DNA of 15,075 nucleotides from Hellea balneolensis (GTDB lineage Bacteria > Pseudomonadota > Alphaproteobacteria > Caulobacterales > Maricaulaceae). The stretch is taken from the NCBI GenBank assembly GCA_003233025.1, contig QIKS01000160.1:1-15075 (forward strand), in the 5' to 3' direction. Below the pieces are notes generated by a model. That model did not search any database. It saw nothing but the letters and a program-made list of their open reading frames with translations, and was not told the origin of the DNA. A program made the position numbers and the translations under genes. This document shows, in pieces, positions 1-7,408 of the stretch. The stretch's first letter is position 1, and every line of letters starts with the position of its first letter.

Positions 1-126
1 CACCGAAGGAGGTTCTAAAAACGGTAAAGCTTGCGCGGGCTTTGTCAGCTGGGGAATAACAGCTGCACCCGCCACAAATATGCCGCCAAACAAAAATACC
101 CCAAAAGCCGTCATCATTTTTTTCAT
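1..126 (-). CDS. N-terminal fragment of an exported protein, possibly a DegP/DegQ-type serine protease
   Basis: This is a partial gene: 42 codons are visible and the frame runs off the left edge. It starts MKKMMTAFGVFLFGG and continues with a hydrophobic stretch to about residue 24. An AQA-LP sequence at residues 31-35 looks like a signal peptidase I site, so the product is probably exported to the periplasm. No catalytic part is visible. Downstream of rplQ many alphaproteobacteria carry a Do/HtrA-family serine protease gene, and the short mature start ALPFLEPPSV would suit the N-terminus of such a protein, but that naming rests on context and not on any diagnostic motif. A purine-rich GGGAG lies about 15 nt before the ATG, a long spacing. 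A terminator separates it from rplQ, so it is likely its own transcription unit, though I see no convincing promoter in the gap. Confidence 0.6.
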   Translation of the reverse strand, partial: MKKMMTAFGVFLFGGIFVAGAAVIPQLTKPAQALPFLEPPSV

Positions 127-231
127 AGGTTTAATGTAGTACTCCCTCGCCGACAATTAAACCCCCAAGCTCATTTCCTGAGTAATTTTTAATGTCTGGG
201 CGCGGGAGATAAAACCTTGAGTGAAAACGAC

Positions 232-258
232 AAAATCCCAGACTTAATCTGGGATTTT
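232..258 (-). terminator. Rho-independent terminator after rplQ
   Basis: A perfect 11-bp inverted repeat (AAAATCCCAGA / TCTGGGATTTT) closes a 5-nt loop. In the minus direction the stem ends in TTTT and is followed by G, TCG and another TTTT. It lies 44 nt past the rplQ stop and is the natural end of the whole ribosomal protein run. Because the stem has A's on one side and T's on the other, it could also work on the plus strand. Confidence 0.85.
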
Positions 259-302
259 GCACTTATTTCAACCCGCAAACACCTGCGGCAAAACGAAAAA
301 AT

Positions 303-722
303 TTAAACTTCGTCGGTTTCCTGCGCTGCGACGCGCGCGCGGTCGCCAGCGCCTTTTGCGCTTTCGTCGCGGTCAACGAATTCGATGACAGCCATGGGCG
401 CATTGTCGCCGTAACGGTATCCGGCCTTTAACACACGGCAATAACCACCAGGGCGGTCTTTATAGCGCGGGCCTAAAGTATCGAACAATTTCTTGCTCAT
501 TTCTTTGTTGCGGGTGCGGGCAATGGCGATACGGCGAGAGCCAAGATCGCCATTTTTTGCCAATGTAATCAATTTTTCAACAAAAGGACGCAATTCCTTA
601 GCCTTGGGCAAAGTCGTAACGATTTGCTCATGCTCAATCAAGCTTGAGGACATATTGGCGAACATGGCTTTGCGGTGCGAAGCTGTTTTGTTCAATTTGC
701 GATGGGCAATGCGGTGGCGCAT
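303..722 (-). CDS. rplQ: 50S ribosomal protein L17
   Basis: Large-subunit protein L17, 139 residues, complete. The N-terminus [12 protein letters not shown] followed by the [12 protein letters not shown] segment is the family signature. The body holds the [23 protein letters not shown] helix region and the [21 protein letters not shown] strand-loop, ending with IEFVDRD. The last 20 residues or so are a polar tail of the kind often seen in alphaproteobacteria. L17 binds 23S rRNA and sits near the exit of the peptide tunnel. An AAGGA ribosome binding site lies 7 nt before the ATG. The gene is the last of the alpha block, 37 nt after rpoA, and is followed by a strong terminator. Confidence 0.97.
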   Translation of the reverse strand: MRHRIAHRKLNKTASHRKAMFANMSSSLIEHEQIVTTLPKAKELRPFVEKLITLAKNGDLGSRRIAIARTRNKEMSKKLFDTLGPRYKDRPGGYCRVLKAGYRYGDNAPMAVIEFVDRDESAKGAGDRARVAAQETDEV

Positions 723-759
723 GGCGATATTCCTTATTTTATTACTTTAAAATCCGAAC

Positions 760-1776
760 TTAAAACTGGTCGTCATATTTCTTGGCAAGCTCTTCAATGT
801 TCTCAGGCGGCCAATTTGGCGCGTCCATACCCAGATGCAAACCCATAATTGCCAAAACTTCCTTGATCTCGTTCAAGGATTTGCGGCCAAAATTGGGGGT
901 GCGGAGCATTTCTGCTTCTGATTTTTGAATAAGATCGCCAATATAGACGATATTATCATTTTTCAGACAATTGGCAGAACGCACGGAAAGCTCCAATTCA
1001 TCCACTTTACGCAAAAGCGCCGGGTTGAAATCAAGCTCTGGTTTTTCTTCGCCGCGACCAATATCTTCAGGATCATCAAAGTTGACGAAAACCTGAAACT
1101 GGTCTTGCAAAATCCGCGCTGCAAAGGCAATCGCATCTTCGGGCGTCACGGCGCCGTTGGTTTCCACGTCAATAGTCAACTTGTCATAATCAAGCACTTG
1201 GCCCTCGCGAGTGTCTTCCACCCGGTAGGAAACCCGCTTGACCGGGCTATAAAGCGCATCAATGCTGATCAGGCCAATCGGCGCATCTTCGGGGCGCGAC
1301 GTACTGGCTGCAACATAACCCTTACCTGTGGAGACGGTCAGTTCCATACGGATATCTGCACCTTCGTCCATCGTACAAATTACGTGCTCAGGGTTGAGGA
1401 TTTCCACATCGGCAGTTTCTTCAATATCAGCACCCGTGACAGGGCCAGAACCGGTTTTCTTCAACAAGAGGCGCTTGGGGCCTTCCGCGTGCATCCGCAC
1501 AGCAAGGCCTTTCAAATTAAGCACAATATTGGTGACGTCTTCCAAAACACCGGGAATAGACGTAAATTCATGCACAACACCGTCAATTTGAACGGATGTC
1601 ACCGCAGCACCCTGTAAGGATGACAGCAATACCCGGCGCAGGGCATTACCAATGGTCATACCAAAGCCACGCTCAAGCGGCTCGGCAATTATCGATGCTT
1701 GACGTTCCGGATCACGGCCTGGTTCCACATCAGGGTTTATGGGGCGAATAAGCTCTTGCCAGTTTTTTTCAATCAC
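760..1776 (-). CDS. rpoA: DNA-directed RNA polymerase subunit alpha
   Basis: The alpha subunit is the scaffold on which the core RNA polymerase assembles, and its C-terminal domain contacts UP elements and activators. It has 338 residues and is complete. The N-terminal domain (about 1-235) includes [22 protein letters not shown], the assembly region. The C-terminal domain (about 250-338) includes [18 protein letters not shown] and [16 protein letters not shown], with the Arg, Asn and Lys residues that in E. coli bind DNA and the NWPP ending. The start codon is GTG (MIEKNWQEL), supported by an AAAGAGG site 6 nt upstream and by the usual MIxKNW start of alphaproteobacterial RpoA. It is 60 nt after rpsK, a gap with a small hairpin and a U-rich run that could tune its level against the ribosomal proteins. 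Confidence 0.98.
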   Translation of the reverse strand: MIEKNWQELIRPINPDVEPGRDPERQASIIAEPLERGFGMTIGNALRRVLLSSLQGAAVTSVQIDGVVHEFTSIPGVLEDVTNIVLNLKGLAVRMHAEGPKRLLLKKTGSGPVTGADIEETADVEILNPEHVICTMDEGADIRMELTVSTGKGYVAASTSRPEDAPIGLISIDALYSPVKRVSYRVEDTREGQVLDYDKLTIDVETNGAVTPEDAIAFAARILQDQFQVFVNFDDPEDIGRGEEKPELDFNPALLRKVDELELSVRSANCLKNDNIVYIGDLIQKSEAEMLRTPNFGRKSLNEIKEVLAIMGLHLGMDAPNWPPENIEELAKKYDDQF

Positions 1777-1782
1777 GTTGAA

Positions 1783-1818
1783 CCTCTTTAAAAAATAAAA
1801 TCGAAGCTTGCGCTTCAG
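1783..1818 (-). promoter_or_regulatory. Small GCAA-loop hairpin with U-rich tail between rpsK and rpoA
   Basis: On the minus strand GAAGC-GCAA-GCTTC forms a 5-bp stem with a GNRA-type tetraloop (plus positions 1803-1816), followed by GATTTTATTTTTT and then the rpoA ribosome binding site. The shape is that of a weak intrinsic terminator or pause site, but the stem is short, so read-through must be common. The role is inferred. Confidence 0.4.
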
Positions 1819-1836
1819 CTCTATGCCAAGCCGGAG

Positions 1837-2226
1837 TTAGACCCGACGGCGTTTGGGGGGACGACAACCATTATGGGGAATGGGGGTGACGTCACGAATT
1901 GTGGTAATGGTAAGCCCGGCAGCACCCAAAGCCCGTATCGCGCTTTCGCGTCCTGAACCGGGGCCGTTTACATTAACTTCCAGGGTTTGCATACCATGAT
2001 CAGCGGCTTTACGGGCGGCTTCCTCGGCGGCCACTTGCGCGGCGTAAGGAGTTGATTTACGCGACCCCTTAAAGCCCATAGCACCAGCACTGCACCAGGC
2101 AATTGTATTGCCCTGGGCGTCTGTGATGGTAATCATGGTATTGTTAAAGGTAGAATTGACATGCGCAACACCAGCGGTGATGTTTTTGCGATCAGCGCGA
2201 CGGACGCGACCCGGTTCTTTAGCCAT
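1837..2226 (-). CDS. rpsK: 30S ribosomal protein S11
   Basis: Small-subunit protein S11, 129 residues, complete. It lies on the platform of the 30S subunit near the E site and helps in Shine-Dalgarno and mRNA positioning. Family landmarks are [22 protein letters not shown] near residues 19-40, the [21 protein letters not shown] segment, the [15 protein letters not shown] loop, and the C-terminal [18 protein letters not shown], which is nearly invariant. The first residues [15 protein letters not shown] are a short basic extension. It follows rpsM by 12 nt in the alpha block and precedes rpoA, the usual order. Confidence 0.98.
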   Translation of the reverse strand: MAKEPGRVRRADRKNITAGVAHVNSTFNNTMITITDAQGNTIAWCSAGAMGFKGSRKSTPYAAQVAAEEAARKAADHGMQTLEVNVNGPGSGRESAIRALGAAGLTITTIRDVTPIPHNGCRPPKRRRV

Positions 2227-2238
2227 CTGTGGGCGCTC

Positions 2239-2610
2239 CTATTTTTTCTTGCCGGCAATTGCTTTTGCCGGGCCTTTGCGCGTGCGCGCATTTGTGTGAG
2301 TGCGTTGCCCGCGAACAGGCAGGCCACGACGGTGGCGTATGCCTCTATAATTGCCCATATCCATCAGGCGTTTAACGTTCATGGAAAGCTGGCGGCGAAG
2401 ATCACCTTCTACCAGCAAATCACCACCGGTAATCGCCTCACGGATTTGCAAAATTTCCGCGTCGGTTAAATCCTGAACACGGCGCTCACTGGCAATGCCA
2501 ACGACTTCGCAAATTTGCTCGGATTTCACCTGGCCAATGCCGTGAATATATGTCAACGCGATAACAACGCGCTTATTTGTCGGTATATTTACACCTGCTA
2601 TACGGGCCAT
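2239..2610 (-). CDS. rpsM: 30S ribosomal protein S13
   Basis: Small-subunit protein S13, 123 residues, complete. It sits on the head of the 30S subunit and makes bridges to the 50S; its C-terminal tail reaches the P-site t[29 protein letters not shown] at the N-terminus includes the GIG hairpin of its helix-turn-helix fold, and [17 protein letters not shown] plus the [10 protein letters not shown] tail are diagnostic. A strong AAGGAG site 8 nt before the ATG supports the start. It is the first gene of the alpha block, preceded by a 182-nt gap with a likely promoter and a structured leader. In E. coli this leader is where S4 represses the operon; here no rpsD gene follows, so that control may differ. 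Confidence 0.98.
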   Translation of the reverse strand: MARIAGVNIPTNKRVVIALTYIHGIGQVKSEQICEVVGIASERRVQDLTDAEILQIREAITGGDLLVEGDLRRQLSMNVKRLMDMGNYRGIRHRRGLPVRGQRTHTNARTRKGPAKAIAGKKK

Positions 2611-2649
2611 CAGTGGCTCTCCTTAAATTTCAAATCGCTAAACTTGCTT

Positions 2650-2710
2650 GCTTTTATAGGCTCTCACATAGGGGAAAAGCGCGATGCCAGCGATAGATCC
2701 GCGAAAGCGG
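2650..2710 (-). promoter_or_regulatory. Structured 5' leader of the rpsM transcript
   Basis: Two small inverted repeats lie between the inferred start of transcription (near 2707) and rpsM. CCGC-TTTC-GCGG (2699-2710) would form right at the 5' end, and GCTTTT / AAAAGC (2650-2655 with 2675-2680) would enclose a 19-nt loop. In other bacteria the alpha-operon leader is the target of autogenous repression by a ribosomal protein; I see a leader of suitable length but cannot recognise a known binding structure. Confidence 0.35.
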
Positions 2711-2713
2711 CTA

Positions 2714-2741
2714 GTTATATCCTTAACTTGGGCTAGGTCAA
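2714..2741 (-). promoter_or_regulatory. Sigma70-like promoter for rpsM-rpsK-rpoA-rplQ
   Basis: On the minus strand TTGACC (2736-2741) and TATAAC (2714-2719) each match five of six consensus bases and are 16 bp apart. They lie in the only long intergenic gap of the cluster, pointing at rpsM about 100 nt downstream. An imperfect dyad (GGTCA / TGACC, 2736-2755) overlaps the -35 box. Confidence 0.65.
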
Positions 2742-2792
2742 CCATTCAAATGACCAAAACCCAAAAATTTCGTACCTTTTCCCTCACAGGGC

Positions 2793-3413
2793 TTAAGCAC
2801 CAAATATCTTCTTCCAAAACGAAACCCTGGGCTTATGCCCCCCCTTGATATGCGCATCCAATACGGCCTTGATCGAAACCGAAACCGTCTCGATTTCCGC
2901 CAGGCCGTCAACTTCTGTCAATTTACCCTGTTTAGTATAAAAAGGCAGCAAAGGCGCGGTCTGTTTATTATAATTCTCCAGCCGGATTTTAAAGCTTTTT
3001 GGGTTATCATCCTTGCGGCCCTGTTCAGAAAACCGCTTCTTTACCCGTCCCGTCAATACATTATCGTCAACGCACAAGCGGATCACACTGTCCACATGTT
3101 GGCCCCGAGCCAGCAGGCTGGCATCAAGGGCTTTCGCTTGGGCGATGGTGCGCGGGAAACCGTCAAAAATAAAGCCGGGCGCTTGCTTGTTAGCGTCCAA
3201 TTGTTCTTCAATGAGGGCGATAACGATTTCATCAGAGACCAGATCGCCCCGGTCCATAATCCCGGCGACTTTCTTGCCAAGGTCAGACCCTGACGCGCGC
3301 GCCGCACGCAGCATATCGCCCGTGGCCAGCTGGATAAACCCGTGAGCTTTCGTAATAATTTTAGCTTGTGTGCCTTTACCCGCCGCAGGGGGGCCAAACA
3401 GGACAATATTCAT
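2793..3413 (-). CDS. adk: Adenylate kinase
   Basis: Catalyses ATP + AMP to 2 ADP in the cytoplasm and sets the adenylate energy charge. It has 206 residues and is complete. The P-loop GPPAAGKGT is at 7-15, the AMP-binding part runs through LATGDMLRAA (29-38) and the FDGFPRT motif is at 83-89. The lid starts at the GRVKKR arginines (122-127), followed by DDN (135-137) and RLENY (144-148). The lid is the short form without zinc cysteines. A basic and aromatic tail after residue 190 (KPRVSFWKKIFGA) is an extra compared with shorter relatives. A GGGAGGGG site precedes the ATG. Its place between secY and rpsM is typical of alphaproteobacteria, and it probably is translated from the spc transcript, 11 nt after secY. 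Confidence 0.97.
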   Translation of the reverse strand: MNIVLFGPPAAGKGTQAKIITKAHGFIQLATGDMLRAARASGSDLGKKVAGIMDRGDLVSDEIVIALIEEQLDANKQAPGFIFDGFPRTIAQAKALDASLLARGQHVDSVIRLCVDDNVLTGRVKKRFSEQGRKDDNPKSFKIRLENYNKQTAPLLPFYTKQGKLTEVDGLAEIETVSVSIKAVLDAHIKGGHKPRVSFWKKIFGA

Positions 3414-3424
3414 ATTGCCCCTCC

Positions 3425-4789
3425 CTAACGTTTTCGCCGCCGACCCATACGGGATTTTTTAATCAAACCCTCATATTGGTGAGCAACCAGATGGGACTGC
3501 ACTTGTGCCACCGTATCCAAAGTCACAGAAACAACAATGAGCAGCGACATACCGCCGATCAGCATGGCCACACTCGGCGGGATATTGCTGTTTTGGGAAA
3601 TGATATATTCCGGCATAACACAAACAAAAGCCACATAAAATGCGCCAATGAATGTCAAACGGTTCAGCACATAGGACAGGTATTCCGCCGTGCGCGCACC
3701 GGGCCGAATGCCGGGCAAAAACCCGCCATGTTTGCGCAGATTATCCGCCGTATCCTCTGGCTTGAAAACATAAGGCACATAGAAGAAACAAAAGAAGACA
3801 ATCAACAGGGCATAAAGCGTCAAATACAGAGGCGAACCATAACCGGTCAGGGACAAAAATCCGCGCAACCAGCCCGGCCCGTCCGCCACCATCAAACCGC
3901 CAGCCGTCGCAGGCAGCAACAAAAGAGATGAAGCAAAAATCGGTGGAATAACACCGGCTGCATTTAGCTTAAGCGGCAAGAAAGAACTATCGCCGCCAAA
4001 CATTTTCCCGCCCGCCACTTGTCGTTTGGGGTATTGGACAAGCAAGCGGCGTTGCGCTCGTTCTACAAAAACAATCAAAACGGTCAAAGCAATGGCCATA
4101 ACAATAACCACCAACATCAACGTGCCCGATAAGGAACCCGTCCGGTTCAGATTAAAGGTTTGAAAAATCGCCTTGGGCAGCTCGGCGACAATACCGGCCA
4201 AAATAATCAGCGATACGCCATTACCAATGCCGCGCGCCGTCACTTGCTCGCCGAGCCACATCAAGAACATGGTGCCCCCGACCAGCGTAATCACAGCCGT
4301 CGCTTCGAAAAACGGGCCAGGATTGATGACAAAACCCTGAGATTGCAGCAATCGGGCAATACTATAGGCCTGAAACGCAGCCAAAAACACCGTCAGATAG
4401 CGGGTATATTGATTGATTTGTTTGCGGCCCTGTTCGCCGTCTTTATCTAAAGCCTTGAGGCTGGGCACCGAGCCTTTCATCAATGTCATGATGATAGAAG
4501 CGGTAATATAAGGCATCACATTGAGCGCAAAAACCGCCATACGTTCCACGGCCCCACCGGCAAACATGTTCATCCGGGTTAGCAATCCGCCGCCGCCGCC
4601 GCCCGAACCGCCCGCCGCAAATACTTGGCTATAGGCGGCCATATCAATGCCGGGAACGGGAATAAATGTACCGATGCGGTAAACAACCAAAACCATCAGC
4701 GTAAACAAAAGCCGCTTTTGCAGCTCTTTGGCTTTGCCAAAGGTGCCAAAGCTCAGATTTTGCGCAAATTGTTCTGATGCTGACGCCAT
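3425..4789 (-). CDS. secY: Protein translocase subunit SecY
   Basis: SecY forms the channel of the SecYEG translocon in the inner membrane, exporting unfolded proteins and inserting membrane proteins. It has 454 residues from the chosen start and about ten hydrophobic segments. Landmarks are TFIPVPGID after the first segment, the plug region NMFAGGAVERM near residues 74-84, ARGIGNGVSLIILAGIV, the cytoplasmic ERAQRRLLVQYPKRQ loop, LNAAGVIPPIFASSLLLLP and the GIRPG loop. There are two adjacent ATG codons; the second (4789) sits 6 nt from AAGGA and gives the usual MASA start, while the first (4792) is only 3 nt away, so I prefer the second. Unusual is a Gly-rich stretch GGSGGGGGG at 60-68 just before the plug. 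It follows rplO after a 63-nt gap with a hairpin. Confidence 0.97.
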   Translation of the reverse strand: MASASEQFAQNLSFGTFGKAKELQKRLLFTLMVLVVYRIGTFIPVPGIDMAAYSQVFAAGGSGGGGGGLLTRMNMFAGGAVERMAVFALNVMPYITASIIMTLMKGSVPSLKALDKDGEQGRKQINQYTRYLTVFLAAFQAYSIARLLQSQGFVINPGPFFEATAVITLVGGTMFLMWLGEQVTARGIGNGVSLIILAGIVAELPKAIFQTFNLNRTGSLSGTLMLVVIVMAIALTVLIVFVERAQRRLLVQYPKRQVAGGKMFGGDSSFLPLKLNAAGVIPPIFASSLLLLPATAGGLMVADGPGWLRGFLSLTGYGSPLYLTLYALLIVFFCFFYVPYVFKPEDTADNLRKHGGFLPGIRPGARTAEYLSYVLNRLTFIGAFYVAFVCVMPEYIISQNSNIPPSVAMLIGGMSLLIVVSVTLDTVAQVQSHLVAHQYEGLIKKSRMGRRRKR

Positions 4790-4806
4790 CATTTTTCCTT
4801 TTGAGA

Positions 4807-4830
4807 TTAAATGCAGGCCAAGGCATTTAA
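4807..4830 (-). promoter_or_regulatory. Hairpin immediately upstream of the secY ribosome binding site
   Basis: TTAAATGC and GCATTTAA form a perfect 8-bp inverted repeat around an 8-nt loop. On the transcript its 3' arm ends only a few bases before the AAAAGGA site of secY. No U-run follows, so it is not a terminator. It could affect secY initiation or act as a processing site after rplO; this is inference. Confidence 0.45.
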
Positions 4831-4855
4831 CATGCCCATGCGACCCACACTCATT

Positions 4856-5674
4856 TTATTTTTTCGCGGCGATTAAAGCCTTTGCTTGTCCAAGCCAATC
4901 ATCATTGATGATATTGTTTTTCAACTCCAGCTTCTCGTCAAGCTCAGCAATTTTCTTCGCAGTTAATTTAGTTATCTGTAGATAGGTAGTGATACCCTCT
5001 TGCGCAAGACGCTTGGCAAAAACCGGGCCGACGCCGCTGATTTTTGTCAAATCATCTGCTGCTTCAACCTTTTTTGCTGCTGCTTTAGGAGCCGCTTTTT
5101 TTGGCTCAGCTTTCTTCGCAGTCGGCTTCTTAGGTTCAGCTTTTTTCGCTTCTGGCTTTTTTGGTGCAACTTTCTTCGCGGCAGGTTTCTCCGCTTTGGC
5201 TTCTTTCTCAGGCTTGCCTTTAACCAGCTCAACCGAACCTTTAGCTTTTTCAACGATTTTAGTCGCGCCTGCAGTTGCGCCGGTAACTTTCAAATTAACC
5301 GCGGCGCTCAGCTTCCCTTCGCCGATAAGACGCACGCCGTCATGGGCACGGCGAATAACACCAGCAGCGACAAGCGCGCTCGCATCGATGTCTTTTTTGA
5401 CATCCAAAACACCTGCGTCAATAGCCTGTTGCAAGCGACGGATAGACAGCTCGGCAAATTTCTTGCGGTTTGGCTTGTTAAACCCACGCTTTGGCAAACG
5501 CATATAAATCGGCATTTGACCGCCTTCATAGCCGCCAATCGTTACGCCTGAACGCGATTTTTGACCCTTAACGCCCCGGCCACCGGTTTTACCCTTGCCC
5601 GAGCCGATACCACGGCCAATGCGCTTACGTGCTTTGGTTGCGCCCGGATTGTCACTTAATTCATTTAAACGCAT
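4856..5674 (-). CDS. rplO: 50S ribosomal protein L15 with Lys-rich linker and C-terminal helix-hairpin-helix module
   Basis: L15 binds 23S rRNA during 50S assembly. Residues 1 to about 150 are a standard L15: [12 protein letters not shown] start, the basic [15 protein letters not shown] region, then [18 protein letters not shown] and the FAELSIRRL part. The family normally ends near 145-160; here the protein has 272 residues. Residues 151-206 are a linker with 20 Lys and 7 Glu and decapeptide repeats of the PKKPxAKKAE type. Residues 207-268 hold [20 protein letters not shown], and [11 protein letters not shown], a helix-hairpin-helix-like domain also present at the end of L3 in this window. 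The ATG at 5674 is chosen because AAGGA lies 7 nt before it and MRLNEL is the family start; a longer frame would need a TTG. The frame is open to the end, so the extension is genuinely fused. Confidence 0.96.
   Translation of the reverse strand: MRLNELSDNPGATKARKRIGRGIGSGKGKTGGRGVKGQKSRSGVTIGGYEGGQMPIYMRLPKRGFNKPNRKKFAELSIRRLQQAIDAGVLDVKKDIDASALVAAGVIRRAHDGVRLIGEGKLSAAVNLKVTGATAGATKIVEKAKGSVELVKGKPEKEAKAEKPAAKKVAPKKPEAKKAEPKKPTAKKAEPKKAAPKAAAKKVEAADDLTKISGVGPVFAKRLAQEGITTYLQITKLTAKKIAELDEKLELKNNIINDDWLGQAKALIAAKK
5075..5164 (-). repeat. Imperfect 30-bp tandem repeats encoding the L15 linker
   Basis: Three consecutive ten-codon units read [20 protein letters not shown] and [10 protein letters not shown] (residues 171-200 of L15). 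They are part of the Lys/Ala/Pro-rich linker between the L15 core and the C-terminal module. Such repeats can change in number by slippage, so linker length may vary among relatives. Confidence 0.7.
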
Positions 5675-5718
5675 GATCTTTTCCTTAAGAACTTTATTCG
5701 TCAAAACGGCCCAGCGGG

Positions 5719-5910
5719 CTATTTTTCAACAATTGCCACCATATGAGCCACTTTGCGGATCATTCCGCGCACAGACGGCGTATCTTCCAATGTCCGTTGC
5801 TTGCCAATACGGCCCAAGCCCAAACCCACCAGCGTTGCGTGCTGATCTTTAGGGCGGCGTATCGAACTGCCGGTTTGGCGAACGGTTAGTGTTTTTTTCT
5901 TCTCAGCCAT
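5719..5910 (-). CDS. rpmD: 50S ribosomal protein L30
   Basis: Small large-subunit protein of 63 residues, complete. After MAEKKK it shows [29 protein letters not shown], the core of the L30 ferredoxin-like fold, followed by [24 protein letters not shown], the signature end of the bacterial form. It sits between rpsE (14 nt upstream) and rplO (44 nt downstream), the standard spc position. It binds 23S rRNA near the 5S rRNA and central protuberance side of the subunit. Confidence 0.97.
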   Translation of the reverse strand: MAEKKKTLTVRQTGSSIRRPKDQHATLVGLGLGRIGKQRTLEDTPSVRGMIRKVAHMVAIVEK

Positions 5911-5924
5911 GATTATCTCTTACT

Positions 5925-6500
5925 CTATGCTTCCGCTGCCGCTTCGGGCGACGAAGCACCGTCTTGACGACGGCTAACCAGATCGCCAACTTTTTTGCCG
6001 CGCTTGGCAGCAATTGTCCGAGGGCTTTCTTGAACCTTGAGCGCATCAAATGTCGCCCGCACCATGTTATAAGGGTTGGACGAACCCGTTGATTTCGTCA
6101 CCACATCTTGAACACCTAATGTTTCAAGAACGGCGCGCATCGGGCCACCGGCAATCACGCCCGTCCCCGGAGGGGCAGCACGCAAAATAACTTTACCAGC
6201 ACCGTGACGGCCTTTGCAATCATGGTGCAATGTCCGGCCTTCACGCAGAGGTACGCGGATCATGCTTTTCTTGGCAACTTCCGTCGCCTTGCGAATAGCT
6301 TCCGGCACTTCGCGGGCTTTACCCTTGCCAAAGCCAACCCGGCCTTTTTCATCACCAACAACCACCAAAGCAGCAAAACCCATACGGCGTCCGCCTTTTA
6401 CGGTTTTTGCCACACGGTTAATATGGACAAGCTTGTCAACAAATTCATTATCTTCATCGCGGTCACGTCCACCACGTCTATTATCATCACGGCGAGCCAT
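5925..6500 (-). CDS. rpsE: 30S ribosomal protein S5
   Basis: S5 lines the mRNA entry tunnel of the 30S subunit and takes part in decoding fidelity. It has 191 residues and is complete. After a charged N-terminal extension ([19 protein letters not shown]) come the double-stranded-RNA-binding-like domain with [17 protein letters not shown] sequence (here [20 protein letters not shown]) and [17 protein letters not shown], and then the C-terminal domain with [20 protein letters not shown] and [16 protein letters not shown]. The tail [15 protein letters not shown] is polar. It follows rplR by 8 nt and precedes rpmD, as in the standard spc order. Confidence 0.98.
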   Translation of the reverse strand: MARRDDNRRGGRDRDEDNEFVDKLVHINRVAKTVKGGRRMGFAALVVVGDEKGRVGFGKGKAREVPEAIRKATEVAKKSMIRVPLREGRTLHHDCKGRHGAGKVILRAAPPGTGVIAGGPMRAVLETLGVQDVVTKSTGSSNPYNMVRATFDALKVQESPRTIAAKRGKKVGDLVSRRQDGASSPEAAAEA

Positions 6501-6508
6501 ACAGCCTC

Positions 6509-6862
6509 CTAAAACTCTAGTCCGGCCTTACGGGCCGCATCGGCCAGGGCTTTCACCCGGCCATGAAACAAATAGGCACCACGGTCAAAAATCACCGTTT
6601 TAACGCCTGCTTTCTTCGCACGCTCAGCAATGAGCGCACCCAATTTTTGCGCAGCTTCAACATCGCTGCCTTTGCCCTTATGAGCTTTTTCCAAAGTCGA
6701 CGCGGACGCCAAAGTTGTCCCTTTAAGGTCATCAATGATTTGCACAGAAATGTTTTTTGAACTGCGAAACACAGACAGGCGCGGACGACCATTTGCGTTT
6801 TTCTTTAACCGGCGGCGCACCCGCGCGGCACGATTTTGCATTTTTTCTCTAGCGCTTTTCAT
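6509..6862 (-). CDS. rplR: 50S ribosomal protein L18
   Basis: L18 binds 5S rRNA together with L5 and helps attach it to the 50S subunit. It has 117 residues and is complete. The N-terminus is rich in Arg/Lys ([16 protein letters not shown]), followed by [20 protein letters not shown], the [26 protein letters not shown] helix and strand, and the [20 protein letters not shown] end, all family landmarks. A second Met at residue 8 is possible as a start but the first gives the usual family length; only a weak purine stretch precedes either. It lies 2 nt after rplF. Confidence 0.97.
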   Translation of the reverse strand: MKSAREKMQNRAARVRRRLKKNANGRPRLSVFRSSKNISVQIIDDLKGTTLASASTLEKAHKGKGSDVEAAQKLGALIAERAKKAGVKTVIFDRGAYLFHGRVKALADAARKAGLEF

Positions 6863-6864
6863 GA

Positions 6865-7395
6865 TTACTTCTTCTTACCTTCTTTAGAGCGTACATATTC
6901 GCCAACATAACGAACACCTTTGCCTTTATAAGGCTCCGGTTTTCTAAAGCTGCGAATTTCCGCTGCTACTTGTCCAACTTTTTGTTTATCAATGCCCGAA
7001 ATATTAATTTCCGTCGCCTTGGGAACAACAATGTTCACCCCTTCCGGCACTGCATAATTAACCTCATGGGAGAAACCAAGCTGCAAGCTCAATGAGGAGC
7101 CCTTCATTTGCGCCCGATAACCAACCCCGCGAAGCTCCAGGTTTTTACTAAACCCGTCAACAACGCCTTCGATTAGGTTTGAAACCATTGTGCGAGACAT
7201 ACCCCACAAAGCACTGGCTTGCTTATCACCGGCAGGCGCAATTATAAATTGGTCGCCCTCCAACTTGCCGGCGATTAACTTGTGCAGGGTAAAGGCAAGC
7301 TCGCCCTTTGGCCCTTTAACGCTCACTTTTTGTCCGTCCTGTGTCAAGGTGACACCGGCGGGAACTGTGATCGATTTTTTTCCAATTCTTGACAT
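6865..7395 (-). CDS. rplF: 50S ribosomal protein L6
   Basis: L6 binds 23S rRNA near the sarcin-ricin loop and the factor-binding site. It has 176 residues from the chosen start [15 protein letters not shown], the family N-terminus, preceded by GGGGAG 7 nt or so upstream. The frame stays open 22 codons further upstream into rpsH, but that is not coding. Two tandem L6 repeats are recognisable: the first contains [13 protein letters not shown], the second starts after [19 protein letters not shown]. The C-terminal [19 protein letters not shown] is the classic L6 signature. It follows rpsH by 13 nt. Confidence 0.97.
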   Translation of the reverse strand: MSRIGKKSITVPAGVTLTQDGQKVSVKGPKGELAFTLHKLIAGKLEGDQFIIAPAGDKQASALWGMSRTMVSNLIEGVVDGFSKNLELRGVGYRAQMKGSSLSLQLGFSHEVNYAVPEGVNIVVPKATEINISGIDKQKVGQVAAEIRSFRKPEPYKGKGVRYVGEYVRSKEGKKK

Positions 7396-7408
7396 ATCCG
7401 CGCTCCCC

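Noticed and set aside
127..231. Promoter for the exported-protein gene after rplQ
   Set aside because: One is expected after the terminator, but no pair of boxes with acceptable spacing stands out.
925..1617. 230-residue open frame on the plus strand opposite rpoA
   Set aside because: It lies wholly antisense to rpoA, has no recognisable motif or credible ribosome binding site, and is best explained by codon use of the true gene.
4871..5212. L15 extension as a frameshifted or separate neighbouring gene
   Set aside because: The frame is continuous from the L15 core through the linker to the stop, with no internal start with a good ribosome binding site; it reads as one protein.
5000..5551. 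Plus-strand open frame of 183 residues rich in Phe and Arg opposite rplO
   Set aside because: The composition is simply the complement of the Lys/Ala-rich L15 tail; it is not a membrane protein gene.
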